Shown here in pieces: positions 1-11,818 of a DNA stretch of 64,000 bases. The DNA comes from Rutpela maculata. Lineage: Eukaryota; Arthropoda; Insecta; Coleoptera; Cerambycidae. Under the pieces are notes generated by a model. It saw nothing but the letters and a program-made list of their open reading frames with translations. It ran no database searches and was not told the origin of the DNA. Positions within the stretch are counted from its first letter, which is position 1, and every line of letters begins with the position of its first letter. Location of the stretch: NCBI GenBank assembly GCA_936432065.2, contig OW386286.2, forward strand, positions 17,047,179 to 17,111,178. The letters run 5' to 3'. The position numbers and the translations under genes were made by a program.

Positions 1-68
1 ATTTTTTAAAATTCGCCAATAACTGAATTTGATGCAGTCCTATCACAATGGTCATATCAGATGTAGTA

Positions 69-2033
69 CACTGAGGAAAAATATTTGTAACCACAACTAA
101 AAAACTCATAACCACAGCAAATTTTCCTAATAAAATAGAGGACAGGACGGTAGGTTTGTTGTCGTAATTAAATTCAATTTGTTAGAAGATCTTTGTAGCC
201 ATTACTAAATAATTTTAGTTAAAATCAACTAGTTGCACTTAACAAATATTGTGTTACTGTAACAAATGAAAAATGTTATGACTACATTTTTTAGTTGTGA
301 CTAAACGCTTATTAAATACTTTTGGTTACAATAATAAATGGTTTTGTTGTCACAAGAAATACAAAGTCTTGTCACAACTATATTTTTTAGTTGTGGCTAA
401 AAAATATAGTAGGTGTGGTAACTAATTCACTTAGTTGCCACCAGTGACTGCTGGTGAAATTTCAATATTTTTTTTCTCGTCTGTGGCGCATGGGGCCCAT
501 ACGAAATATGGGAAATAACATCTAGAGAAGCACTTCCATCTCTAAAAAATTTTGAAATAGCAGTTTGCGAAAAAATTTTTCTAAATTTGGTTGCCCTCCC
601 TAGTCTAGGGACTCCTGTTCAAAATATTTTTTTTTGTCATATATATTTTACTTTTCATAAAAATACAACAATAGGTTTTGGAGTTGTATTTTTATGAAAA
701 GTAAAATGACAAAAAAAAATATTTTAAACAGGAGTCCCTAGACCAGGGGCGAATTTTGAAACTTTTTTTCGCAAACTGCTATTTCTAAATTTTTTTAGGG
801 ATCGTTAGAGAAGTGCTGCTCTAGATGTTATTTCCCATATTTCGTATGGGTCCCATGCGCCACAGAGTAGAAAAAAAATATTGAAATTTCACCAACCGCC
901 ACTTTGCCACTATTAGTAAGAAATAGTAAAATAGAAGCATAAAAGTGCAGCGGCGGCTGATGAAATTTGAGATCCTCATATCGCGATTACGAAACAAGGG
1001 ACACTTATTATATTTTAGGTAATGACTATTAGGGCCTCATAGCATTATAGTTATTTTATTTTTATTGAATTTGGGAAAAAATGGTACAAAAATGTGGCCG
1101 CCGCGCCGGTACCTGCCTATCTCCACTATGGTCAATGAAATATTTGCAAAATATTTTTTATAATTAAGAGACTAGAACAAGAACATATGTTTATTTATTG
1201 TAAGTATACAAAATTTATACTTTTCTGAAAGTTATGCCATTTGAATTTTAATTTGGAACCAACTCATTATATTTCACAAATTTTAACATCATGATGAAGG
1301 TAACTTTTAGAAAAATCAAGTTGTATAATAAATAATTACAGAAAAAACGTGTTGTATTATAAGTCTCTTGATTGTAAAAAAAATTTTTGCAAATATTCTT
1401 ATATTTATTTGCAAATATCAATAAAAGATTTTTCGCTATAAATCGTTGTTATACGGGCCAGTCATCACGTGAAATATGGTGTGGGTCCCACGTTTTGTTA
1501 TCAACATATGAACATCTCAAATTTCACCACTCGACACTGAAAAGTAGAAAACTTGGCACACAACACAAGAGAAACACGACCTAACACTTCGACGAGCAGA
1601 CAGAATGGCGGGGAATGGCCAACTAGATCGAGATCGTAAAATATCGGAAGCAGCCGAATATAAAATTACAAACATTTTTATTACTACAATTACTTATTTT
1701 GTTATAGCTAATAAAAATGCAGTTGTCTTTTAGTTATCACAAATGTCCAACTAGTTGTCACAAACCAAAGTAAATTAAATATTTACTGTTAGTTGTTCCA
1801 AATAGAAATATTTTAACAGTAACAAGTTTGGGCTATTAAATAAAGAGAATAATACACATACTTAATTGTGGCTACAATATTCTTATTTACTGCTACTAGA
1901 GGTTGAAAAATAGATTTTTTAGTAGTGGTAAATAGCAAGGCCGTGTTACTGCAACACAAATTACATGGAAATTTATTTATAGTAACTAAGAAAATCCCAA
2001 CTAACATTTTTAGTTGAAGGGATTTTCTCAGTG
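69..2033. mobile_element. CACTA-like non-autonomous TIR transposon
   Basis: The ends are imperfect inverted repeats: CACTGAGGAAAA on the left and its counterpart TTTTCTCAGTG on the right. Each is flanked by TA, the apparent target duplication. Subterminal regions (about 80-430 and 1680-2020) carry many scattered copies of an AGTTGTGRC-like motif in both orientations, as expected for subterminal transposase-binding repeats of EnSpm/CACTA-type elements. No transposase reading frame is visible, so mobilisation in trans is inferred. The superfamily is uncertain, because a 2-bp TA duplication would also suit a mariner-like element. Confidence 0.6.
443..903. mobile_element. Near-perfect palindromic MITE (foldback), nested
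   Basis: Two arms of about 210 bp are almost exact reverse complements around a short loop near 668-683. The arms start AGTGACTGCTGGTG and end as the complement of AGTGGCGGTTGGTG. The direct repeat TTGCCAC lies at 435-441 and again at 904-910, so a 7-8 bp target duplication is likely, which fits a hAT-type MITE. It sits inside the CACTA-like element and has no coding capacity. The arms would form a long hairpin when single-stranded. Confidence 0.75.
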
Positions 2034-2035
2034 TA

Positions 2036-3017
2036 CTATTAAGATTAATAATTTTTCCTCGTTTAATCCCTTTGAGTAAATCTTCAACTAATTGTGTGCT
2101 GAAAGAAAATAAACGACTTACGTTTCTTTTACATTACAGCATAGATGTGTTCATTTGAAAGGACATTTTGCAGAGACATTAAAAATTCGACAAAACACGA
2201 TTTATTTCCAGTTAAAAATTCAATGTTAATTAAATGTTACTTTCCTAGAGGCAGCATTATTTCTGTGTGCTCTCAGCTTTATCAAAGCCGTTAATGGACT
2301 GCTTTTGCTACGAATATATAATTTAGATATAGTATTCTGTATGATTAATCCTTCGCATTCCCTTTATCTCCTTTAGGATTTACTCTGGAATATAACTTTA
2401 CGCCTTTTTTGCACACAAAATATTAATAACAGTGATGAATAAACAAACGTACAAAAGCCAGGGCCCACATTAATTATGAACGTAATGACAATGGCACAAG
2501 TCTATTTTATTTCAGACATCTAAACAAATGATAGAAATAGTAACAAATCCTGTTTATTTTTTCACGTCCCACGATAAACAAATATTGATTCCCTGATCTA
2601 GTTTAGATGCGAGTAGAATATACAGTTTTATAGGAACGAGTTGACATCCGTTGAAGTTTTTCTGTGTACTTTCCTTTTAAAAACGTAGCATTTTCACCTT
2701 AGTGATATTTCTTCTTCTTAAGATATTTCTCAATTTTTGTGTGGCTGTTGGATTTTCTATAGTACTTGCAAAACACTTTTTTTTCATTATAGTAATCGGA
2801 TTCGCGTACATGCAGAATACTAAGATATTCGTCAGTTACTGTTACATAATTTAGCGAATCCATCACTGTCAAAAATAAAACTTTACGGTAATGTAAGACT
2901 TATAGTCAATTACATTAACCAAATTCGGTTTACGGCCAAAAACAGTAAAACAGTTCGCCATATTGAATTCACAAGGTTCTAAGTGTACTTACACCATCGT
3001 CTTGAGTAATAAGAGAA
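2036..3017. other. AT-rich non-coding stretch
   Basis: I see no coding region or bounded repeat here. All open frames are short and interrupted. It is probably unique or decayed non-coding sequence. Confidence 0.4.
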
Positions 3018-3211
3018 ATATTGGAATCCATAAAATTGGTATTTAGTAAACAGGGTGATTTACCACAACGTGCGAAAAATGTATCAGTAGGCTGTCCCTA
3101 CCGAAAGGAGTTAAAAAAATGAAAAATTAAAAAAACATGACCAAAAAAATTACCTTATTTTTTGTAGAAATGCGCTGCCTATGACTTTAACCAATCTGAC
3201 GTAACGCGGTA

Positions 3212-3395
3212 CTGTCGTGAGCAAAAAAAATAGGACAACTATTTTTTTCTAATGTAAATCTGTCTCTATTTGCACACTTGCAATGAATTTTGACAAATAA
3301 CTGACAGTGTCACAAAAATCAAAGTTAGATGTACACAATTAGATTTTAGCAAAAATACGTTATAAGACTTGTCCCGTTTTTTTTGCGCACGACAG
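3212..3395. mobile_element. 184-bp TA-flanked MITE nested in the CAGGGTG MITE
   Basis: Inverted termini CTGTCGTGAGCAAAAAAAA and its complement TTTTTTTTGCGCACGACAG are each flanked by TA (3210-3211 and 3396-3397). The collinear CAGGGTG MITE copy at 5074 lacks this segment near 5232, giving an empty-site comparison. The size and TA target point to a Tc1/mariner-type MITE. Confidence 0.85.
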
Positions 3396-4011
3396 TACAA
3401 CCATATCACTTCTCTTCCCCCTTTATCAAACTTGGGACTGACAGCACAGCTGGAGAGGATAGAAATGACTTTTTGGTTTTAATCAAATCACACTACAAAA
3501 ATAGCAAAATAAGTCGGAAAGACATTGACCCTATGCTAGTGAACTCTACAAAAACAAGTAAATATAGCTGACTGCACACTTGTTAGGCGTCAAAAAATGT
3601 CGGCGTCTTTGGCGGTGCGATGCGGCGTGTTTGATGATCAAAGGTGCCGACATTTTTTGAGTGCTTCATAGACCTGAAGACTACTATATAAGAGATATTT
3701 ACTTAAATCCGTCGATAACACAAAAACACCAAACATCGACGGTACTTTTTGCCTGCCGATGTCCTGATTGTTCGACGGAAAGCAAAAAACGCGGCACTTT
3801 GACTGTACGCGCCAGGTTAACTTTTTATGCCAATTAAGGAAATTTAAATAAACATCTCCGATATGTTCTTTCTCAAGTATGTTCATTGCCCCATCACTGA
3901 CCACAGACAAATAACAGTAGCGTATCTTTGCAACTTTTAATGCAACAAAAATTACTGAATTATCTCGGATCACTCAAAGATTTTGCAGGGACTTTCCCAA
4001 ATAGAAGGCTA

Positions 4012-4212
4012 TTTTATTTTATTTATTTATTTTTTTAATTGGCTTATTTATTTTAACGTCCTGGCGAAGTTTAGCTAATGCTACTCCACCACTTAACCAG
4101 GACGGCGAGATGAGATACGGTCACCCACCCAAGTGCCGGACTCGCCCGGCGTGCCTTAACTTCGCCGATCGAGATCTCGCCACTGAAACCGGTACCGTAC
4201 CTCACCTCTTTT
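4012..4212 (-). mobile_element. 5S-rRNA-derived SINE (SINE3-like), minus strand
   Basis: Read on the minus strand, the right part resembles the 5S rRNA core. The plus-strand block 'ccacccaagtgccggactcg' followed by 'cttaacttcgccgatcgagatc' is the complement of the conserved 5S segment around the 'GTACTTGGATGGG' region, including the internal pol III promoter area. The left edge is T-rich (4012-4035), consistent with an A-rich 3' tail. The matching position in the MITE copy at 5074 lacks it. Target duplications are not clear. Confidence 0.6.
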
Positions 4213-4400
4213 CCGCATGTTGTGGTAAATCACCCTGTATATAAGAAAAGCTAAGGTTTCAAAAAATGTTTTGGCATTAGTGCCCTCACCCCTCTATTAA
4301 AGGGGGTAAAAAAAAATGTGAATTAGTGTATGTACAAGAACCAAAGGCCTCAATTTTCTTTTACTTCGAAAGTATAATTTTCCTTACATTTTTTCAGCAT

Positions 4401-5073
4401 TTGTCACTTATTGCCGTTTGCCGTTTTTGGGCAGAGTAGCCCATTACCCAAAATAATTACTGCAAAATTTAATTTCCAGTTTATTTTTAAAAAGCTGTAA
4501 TCACTCATTTTCTGTTGTTTGTCAGTCATTTGTTTACTATGATATCATTTTTCTCTGGTCCACCTCCACTGGCTTGTTAGTATGATTACTTGATAACAAA
4601 TGAGATAACTTCGAGTTCCTATCGTTCGTAGTAATTTAAGCTGAAACATATTCGAATATTCATTATAATATATGAATTGCCATTGTCAGGACCTTGTTGA
4701 GCTAAAAATAACCGTTAATTTTATTGGTCTTTATTTAAACTAATAAATACATGTCAAATCGATTTTTCCGATACAATAACAATAACAAAACTGATAGATA
4801 TTCTTAGAATAATTGATACGAGCCCCTATATAGTGTGTCACTTCTATAAGAATATATAGATTTATCGGATTTATGGGTGTCAGGAAAATAAAACATCGAT
4901 TAAAAAGTTAATAAAACTGTTTTTATTTTGTTTCACATTAATTAAGTTTCGATAATCTTGTAACTGTTATTAGGCGAGGAACTTATCCCCCAAGAAGAGC
5001 CAAGGGCCAACTAATCGCGCGTTAGTGCTTTTTTATTTTATCAACCTGTGTACTTCCATAAAAAAAATGTATA
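4401..5073. other. AT-rich non-coding stretch
   Basis: There is no supported gene or repeat boundary here. It separates the two copies of the CAGGGTG MITE. Confidence 0.4.
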
Positions 5074-5775
5074 CAGGGTGATTTATCACAACATGCGGAA
5101 AATTTATTAATAGATTGTCCCCACCGAAATGAGATAAAAAAATGAAAAAACAAAAAAATATGACCAAAAAAATTACCTTTTTTTGTAGAAATGCACTGCC
5201 TATGACTTTAACCAATCTGACGTAACGTGGTGCAACTATATCACTTCCCCTCCCCCTTTGTCAGACTTGGAACTGACAGCAAAGCTGGAGAGGGTAGAAG
5301 TGACTTTTTGATTTTAATTACACTACGAAAATAGTAAAATAAGTCTGAAAGACATTAACCCTATGCCAGTGTACTCTACTACTTTTAGCTGGACAAGTGC
5401 TGGACGAAGTTATAAAAGATATTTACTTTAACCCGTGGATAACATAAAAACACTAAACTTCGGCGGTACTTTGTACCTGCCGCGGCGGCCTGTGATTGTT
5501 CGACCGAAAGCAAAAACGCGGCACTTTGACCGGCACGCGCCAGCTTAATTTTTTATCCAATTAAGGAAATGTAAACATCTCCTATATGTTCTTTCCCAAC
5601 TAAGTTCACTGCCGTATGCACTGACCACGGACAAATGAAATAATAGTAGCATATCTTTTCAAGTTTGAATGCAAGAAATTATAATAAATTGCCTCGGATC
5701 GCTCTAAAATTTTGCAGAGGCTTTCCCACATAGAAAACCATTTTATTTCCCTCATGTTGATATAATGATACCAGA
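5074..5775. mobile_element. CAGGGTG-type MITE, copy 2 (decayed right end)
   Basis: It begins CAGGGTGATTTATCACAAC after TA (5072-5073) and stays collinear with the copy at 3051 through the 'gcactgcctatgactttaac', 'agaaatgactttttg'-like and 'aacgcggcactttgac' blocks. The right terminus is degraded near 'cctcatgttgatataatg'. It serves as the empty-site reference for the two insertions in copy 1. Confidence 0.75.
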
Positions 5776-6179
5776 CTACTGAAATCAACAAAAAAAAAAA
5801 AAATTTAATTTTCGCACGAGAAATTTTTTTCCTTCTTTAGTTTTCAATAGCCTAGTACCATACTTTAAAGTTGTCTCTAAAAGCCCATCAAAAAATTTTT
5901 TGAATCGGTTCAGGGATGAAGAAGAAATTGTCGAATTACATTCACCACTGCCCACCTTAACTATATAAAACTAACTTTACCTATATAAAAAATTTACGAT
6001 AAAAACTATATGGTTGTATTCCTTAGAGCAATAGGAAGTATCTGAAACTACTTTAAAGATTGCACCATTTGTAATTTTTTAAATATTTATAATAAACCGA
6101 AAATAAACGCATATTTCCCTCTCACTCTGCAAAATCCTAAGTTGTAATATCTAGTGGTGACATTCTGTAATAGCCCGTC
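5776..6179. other. AT-rich non-coding stretch
   Basis: No coding region or clear repeat is visible between the MITE and the long-TIR element. Confidence 0.35.
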
Positions 6180-7499
6180 GGGCAGAGCGCGAAAAGCCTT
6201 CTCTTTCTTGACCTACCCAATACTGAAGTATAACCAGATGGGACCTTCACTACTTATTAAAGCATGTTATTTTACATAGGAAATCAAAATTGACGACACT
6301 CTCCATTGGTCGAGACCGAAGATATAAGAAAAAAACTAAAAAAAAAGAAATTTAAGATTTAATCAAATATAACTTTAGAACTAAAACAGATAAAAATACA
6401 GTTTTTTTTTGGTTTTGACAAATAAACATTGCTTTTTAATTTGAAGTATAATTTATTGCAATAATTAAAAAATTAACATAAAAAAACTAGCAAAATTCAA
6501 AAAGATACACAAATCAGCAACATTTTTCTAATTCTTAACTCGCCATAACTCGCTTATATAACGAGGTATTCAATTTTTTCTTTCACCAAAAACTGACAAA
6601 TTTAATAGGCTTCATTTTGTCTCGATTAATGCTGGATCTAATTTTTTAACTAAAAGCGCTACAGCCCTTGAAACACAACGAAGCACAGGTACGGCGACGA
6701 AGACGCGAGGCTTCCTTTCCCACCCCCGCTACTTTCTCGGCCCATCAAGAAACGTATCGGCTGCTGGCCTCATTATTGTCTGGATAAATATTAATAAGTA
6801 TATACTATTTTACTTACATGTAGGTTATTACAGTTTATGTATATTGTAGATTCATTTTTATCAATGGAGAAAAACTACATGTTTGTTTTACGAAACTGCT
6901 GAAAGCAGTGAAAATCTAATGGTAAAAAACCAACTGTTACTGGCATCAGGTCTATTATTAATTGTGCAAATGAAAGAAAATATGCAATTTCATTAAAATT
7001 TTTATAAAACAAAGTGGTGGCACTTATTTGCACACCCTTCGATACCGATTTCATTATTCTTGTCTGACATCTTTTTGTAATAAATAACATTAGCAAAGAT
7101 AATATGTATTGTCTCTGATATTAGTAATGTGATAAAAAAAAATGCAAGTGAGCCTTCATGTAGTTATAATAAAGAAAAAAAATCAGTTTAAAATAAAATG
7201 GCATTGTCTGATTTGTGGAAAATCCAGAAAAATTAAGAATAAATTAAGAACATCTTTAAGTATCAGTTTGTACAGGAACGGGTGCGGAAACTAGAAAAAA
7301 ATATATATTAAAGCTGCAGTGTCGCATTGTGATACAGAAATACAAGGCAGGTTACACATTTATTCAGATTTATTTGGGCTAATGGAAATTATAAAATTTA
7401 TTATGCAAAATATATTAGCAAAAAAAAATTAAATGTGTACAAACTAAACAACTGAATGAATGAATGAATTAAAGTAGCGTTAAATATTTTATTTAAAGA

Positions 7500-8620
7500 G
7501 GTTTATCTTGCTGTTTTGCAAAAAAGAATTCTTAACTCTAATATTTCTAAAAACACGCCTTAATGATATATTTGAAGAAATGACGGAAGAAAAATTAGAT
7601 TATTATAGCAGTGGAAATATAAGAAAGAGATTAGAAGAGCATTTAAGCAAACAAAGTGTTTTGTGAACACAAAGAAAATACAACAACAGTTCGTTCAAGT
7701 GATAATAAAGCTAAAAGGATTTTTGTTGTCAGTCACAAGTGAATCAGGCGAAGAAAACTTGGTTCATGAGAATGAATTGACAATTCCTGATAAAGCTGCC
7801 GGTATCTTAAGAGAAGCTATAGCTGGATGTTTTAAAACTATAAAAAAAAACATGACTACTAATCTGAATGAACATAAATGTAAACAAGAAGTTTCAGATT
7901 TGTTATAAACATTTATGTCGTGGATACTAAATATGTCAGGACAGACAAATTTGATTTAAACGTTATTTCTATAGTAATGGAATTTATATTAATACTTATG
8001 GAAAAAAAAAACAATCGGCTTAGGCCATTTTTTTAATTCTTTACATATCACTACATGTGTTTCGAGCCGTCAGAAGAAAAAGAACTTAATGATATGCTTT
8101 ATTCTTTTGGCTATGGTTATTTCTACGATGAAATACGCACATTTTTAACGTCTTTAGCTAGTCACGTATTAGTGAAAACTGGTGACGACATTTTTATACC
8201 ACCTGGAGTTCCTCCAGTAAGTTCTGAAGAAAACAATTACATTTATCCCAGCGATAATTTTGATCAAAACAAAGACAGGCTAGATGGTAAAAATCCCACT
8301 AGGAATAGTATTATTTAAAAAAAAGAACAGCCTATTTACACAAGCATATTTAGATCGTCTATCCAATTTTAACCGATTTTAACCCTTCCAGTTTACATGA
8401 AAACAAAAATATAGTTATGTACAAAAATCCAACTAATCGTTCAGAGCCTCTACGAGTTAGTGAAAGCATGGCAAATAGTTGTTTTGATTATGTGGTTACC
8501 TCTGACATTTTATGGAAAATATTAAAATATACGATGCAAAGTAAAAACTTTACTAGCTGGCATGATTTTACTTCCACATCCAGTGGAAGTATAGTAACGA
8601 CAAAAAAATTTTTTTAAATT
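7500..8620 (+). pseudogene. Degenerate coding relic; probable upstream domain of a PIN-nuclease element protein
   Basis: Several frames in succession give protein-like sequence separated by stops and shifts. These are EEMTEEKLDYYSSGNIRKRL near 7580; an 81-codon frame at 7663-7908 (no ATG at its start; contains TIPDKAAGILREAI); an 87-codon frame at 8055-8318 (contains MLYSFGYGYFYDEIR and DNFDQNKDRLDGKN); and a frame at 8417-8570 (contains RVSESMANSCFDYVVTSDIL) cut by the repeat at 8570. The 'DN-D-N-TLDGK' and 'S-GF---Y-E' patterns recall, from memory, the part upstream of the nuclease domain in large repeat-encoded invertebrate proteins of the kind seen at 25497-29400. That kinship is an inference and needs a profile search. 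It lies between the long TIRs, so it is most likely element-encoded rather than a host gene. Confidence 0.5.
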
Positions 8621-9192
8621 TTTATTGTTCAAATAGGCTTAGCATGTAATGAAACGTCGAGATTTCAAGTTTGAGCAAAAAAAAAAAATGTCTGTCTGTC
8701 AGTCTGTAACTTTTTTTGTGCGCACGTTTACTCTGGAACCGTTTGAGATATTGACTTGAAATTTGGTACATATATGTACTTTAACAAGATCTAGAACTAG
8801 ATTATATTTTCATCTTGTTCCGTCGAAGGGTTGGGGGGTAAATTGGGGTAAATTTGAAGTAAATAGGTAAATCAAGCAGATAAGAGTTCATAAAATTGAT
8901 ATTTAGTATAGACAAGAGAAGCTAAGATCTCAATAAAAATTTTGGCATTAGCCACCCCCATTACCACCCCCATTACCACCCTCACCCCATTATTAAAGGG
9001 AATGAAAAAAAATGTGATTTAGTGTGTGTACAAGAACCAGAAACCTCAAAATATTTTTTTACTGGTAGAGGATTTCAAATATTATATTATTAAAGTTCTA
9101 TAAACAATTATTTCCAGATACAAAATTTTTTCGTTGTGTGACTTGGATAGAAAATCCGGATATGGAATAGTAATTCCTTGGGCAGCGGTTTT
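8570..9192 (-). repeat. AAACCGC-family repeat, full-length copy
   Basis: It starts with the terminal hairpin ACTTCCACATCCAGTGGAAG and ends with CCTTGGGCAGCGGTTTT, the complement of the family's 5' start. Internally it carries the family hallmarks: a run of 'tctgtctgtc' followed by 'gtgcgcacgtttactctgga', then 'ttgagatattgacttgaaat', and the GT-rich 'cacccccattacca' block. It interrupts the coding relic of the 6180-10000 element. No protein is encoded. Confidence 0.85.
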
Positions 9193-10390
9193 TACAATGA
9201 TATATCTGAAAATCAGTTATATCTGTCTGATACCTACCTATTATTTTCACTTTATTAATGCACCACCCGCGTAGTACGACACCATATATAGCAGATTATT
9301 ACAATTAATATCATATTATTCAATTTGATTTGTTAATTTTATCATCTTACAATAAAGGAAGATAATTCTAAAGCTTTTGTTAAGGCCTCTGATTGTAGCC
9401 TTGTGCGATTTATGGTGAACCCGGGATGTACCGGGAACGAGTGGGGAAGCCTCGCGACTCCGTCGCCGTAGCGCGTTTCGTTGTGTTTAAAAGGCTGTAC
9501 CGCTTTTATTTACAGAGCTAGACCCTGCATTAATTGAGACAAAATGAAGTCTATGAAATTTGGCAGTTTTTGGGGAATAAAACATTCGAACAGCTCAATA
9601 CATAAGCGAGTTACAATGAGTTAGACCTTTCAAAAAAATTGACAATTTGTGTACCATCTAAATCAACGTAAATTTTTTAATGTTAAAGTTATTATTTTTG
9701 TAATAAATTATACACCAAATTAAAGAGAATCGTTTGTACTATAAAACCAAAAAAATATATAATTTTATCTTTTTTCGTTTGAAAGTTATTCGTGGTTGAA
9801 TTTGAATTTTGTTATTTTCATTTTTTTTTGTTTTTTTCTTGTAACTTCAGTCTCGACCAATGGAAAGTGTCGTCAAAAGTGATTTGCTATGTAAAAAAAC
9901 CTGCTGAATAAAATGAAATAGATTTTATTTGGTTATACCTCGGTATTGGGTTAGTGAACGATAGAGCCAGCCATCCGACGTACTATAATACATTATTTAA
10001 TTTAGTGTTGTTTAAAGATGTAAACCATTTCTGAAGATTAAATACACTTAGATTTTTAATGTATAGGTAAAATAAAACTGGAAATATGGTTACAATCAAG
10101 TCTGGAAAGGTCCACTTAATGGAAGATCAACACCAGACGTTTTCAAGGTTAATTTCTGACGTTAATTAATATGTACCTCAATATTAATTGTTCTCGTAAA
10201 TTACCACGAGCCTGAAAAGTCTGAAGCCTATAGGCAAGTATTCATCATAGACTTTTCATTGGACATATCGTCATGGAATATTTAAAAGGGTTCTCTCAAA
10301 CAAATTATATACACGAATTAAACAGTTGTTTGTTTTAACCACATAAATATTCCCTTACCCTCGCTTCTGTTTCACTACTGACTAATCGAG

Positions 10391-11752
10391 TATAGTAGGT
10401 TCCGTATATAATTCAGCGATATAAAAAAGCTCGCAAAAAAGCGTAGAGGACACCGACCGCTTTTGGTTAGTGTGCCGCCGGCGTTAGGTTGAGCAATACA
10501 CAAGACCGGACTTAAAATGTATTTTTAGTTTCAAACAATAAATTAAGATACAATTAAATCCACGTTTTTATGCTCATCTTAGCCGAAAACAAAAACTGGT
10601 GTTCTTTTAAGGACATAATTTTTTTAACAATGAATAATACGATATCTGGCATCAGAACTGTAAAATAAGTATGTTTACAAATATGTACACAAACTTCAAC
10701 GATACCAGTTTTTCTTATTGCCCAGCAAAATCCAACGAGAAGGTATAAGCATATCCCTTGCCAGAATAGGATAGTCACAGAATTGTTAATTAGGAAGTAA
10801 GAGGTTAAAAAAAATGAATAAACCAGCATTTTTCAGTTAAAAATAACTATTCTACAAAATAACAATGTATAAACTTTCTTATTAAAATAACATAATAAAG
10901 TTTCAAAGTAAAAATTGAATAAAAATAAATAAATAAATAGCTAAACTCAACAACACAATATAAGTAAACATTAAATTAGTAAGAAAATTAATAGCATTTT
11001 CCTACAGTAAAATAAATAAAATAAAAACATTTCTTCAAATGTTGCAAATAAAACATGTTTTAAACTTACCAGAAATAATAACACTTTTCCAAAATAAAAA
11101 ACTGCTGCCCAAGGTCACTACTTCCACATCCAGATTTCCTGCCCAAGTCAGTTACAACAACAAAAATAATTGTTTATGGAACTTTAATAGTATAATATTT
11201 GAAATCGTCTAACCCAAAAGCTCATAAAACGATATCCCACATTGGTAGTGGGGTGGGGGTAGTGATAGGGGGGTGGTAGCGGGGGTGGATGAAATAAAAA
11301 AATATTTTGAGGTTTTTGGTTTTTGTACACTAAATCACGTATTTCTTTTCATCCCATTTAATAATGGTGTGGGGATGGTGGGGGTGGCTAATGCAAAAAT
11401 TTCTTTGAGACCTTCTCTTGTATATACTAAATAACAATTTTATGGACTCTTACCTGCTTAATTTACCTATTTACCCACATTTACCCCAATTTACCCCCAA
11501 CCCTTCGGCGGAATAAATGTACTCACGTTGACTACATTGTTTATTTCAACCTATCATCAATCGGCTAGAGTAAACAACCAATTATATACAGTGGGATTGG
11601 TCTACATTCTTGTTAAGAAATATGTATGACCATTTATTGTGATTATAATAAAAGAAGCCGAACATCTTTATGGCCTTTTTTGTAAATAAACTGAAAGTGT
11701 GCTTTTTTGTGAGCTTTTTTATATCGCTGAATTATATACGGAACCTACTATA
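10391..11752. mobile_element. 1.36-kb TIR element (TATAGTAGG termini)
   Basis: The left end TATAGTAGGTTCCGTATATA, continuing to 'ttcagcgatataaaaaagct', is matched by its reverse complement at 11700-11752 over about 52 bp with one or two differences. A TA target duplication is possible within the TATA ends. The interior is AT-rich, has no recognisable transposase, and holds a truncated AAACCGC repeat at 11098-11525. Confidence 0.75.
11098..11525 (+). repeat. AAACCGC-family repeat, 3'-truncated
   Basis: It begins 'aaaactgctgcccaaggtca' and continues through 'ggtagtggggtgggggtagt' and 'tggggatggtgggggtggct' to 'cccaacccttcggcggaat', then departs from the family consensus. The terminal hairpin end is missing. 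Confidence 0.75.
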
Positions 11753-11778
11753 CTAGTGGCTAGTCGATGATGACTGAT

Positions 11779-11818
11779 GACGACAAAAAAGGAACATGGA
11801 CGACAAAAAAGGAACATG
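11779..11818. repeat. Perfect 20-bp tandem duplication
   Basis: The unit gacgacaaaaaaggaacatg occurs twice in direct succession, immediately outside the TIR element at 10391-11752. Confidence 0.9.

Larger units (their letters stand above)
3051..4237. mobile_element. CAGGGTG-type MITE, copy 1
   Basis: The termini are inverted repeats CAGGGTGATTTACCACAACG and its complement ending AAATCACCCTG, with TA on the right side, as in Tc1/mariner-derived MITEs. Copy 2 begins at 5074 and is collinear with it. Relative to copy 2, this copy carries two extra segments: a MITE at 3212-3395 and a 5S-like SINE near 4012-4212. No transposase frame is present. Confidence 0.8.
3018..4400 (-). repeat. AAACCGC-family repeat fragment, split by a MITE
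   Basis: Bases 3018-3050 (ending atttagtaaa) and 4238-4400 (tataagaaaagctaagg onwards, then the conserved 'ggcattag...cacccc' and 'acaagaacc' blocks) together match the middle of the dispersed AAACCGC family in minus orientation. The gap is exactly the MITE at 3051-4237. The insertion point is the TATATA tract of the repeat, the same place hit in two other copies. Confidence 0.65.
6180..10000. mobile_element. ~3.8-kb element with ~590-bp terminal inverted repeats
   Basis: Bases ~6180-6762 and ~9408-10000 are diverged reverse complements. Shared blocks include cccaata...gtataacca, 'gacgacactctccattggtc' against the complement of 'gaccaatggaaagtgtcgtc', 'aaaactgacaaatttaatag' against the complement of 'aaatttggcagttttt', and an inner block with 'cgcgaggcttcc'. 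The interior carries a broken coding region (7500-8620) and a later insertion of the AAACCGC repeat (8570-9192). Outer ends are blurred and no target duplication is visible. It is an old, inactive copy of a long-TIR element. Confidence 0.65.

Noticed and set aside
10554..10829. 91-codon minus-strand frame with hydrophobic segments
   Set aside because: It lies inside a small TIR element, is AT-driven, has no family resemblance I trust, and lacks splice or homology support.
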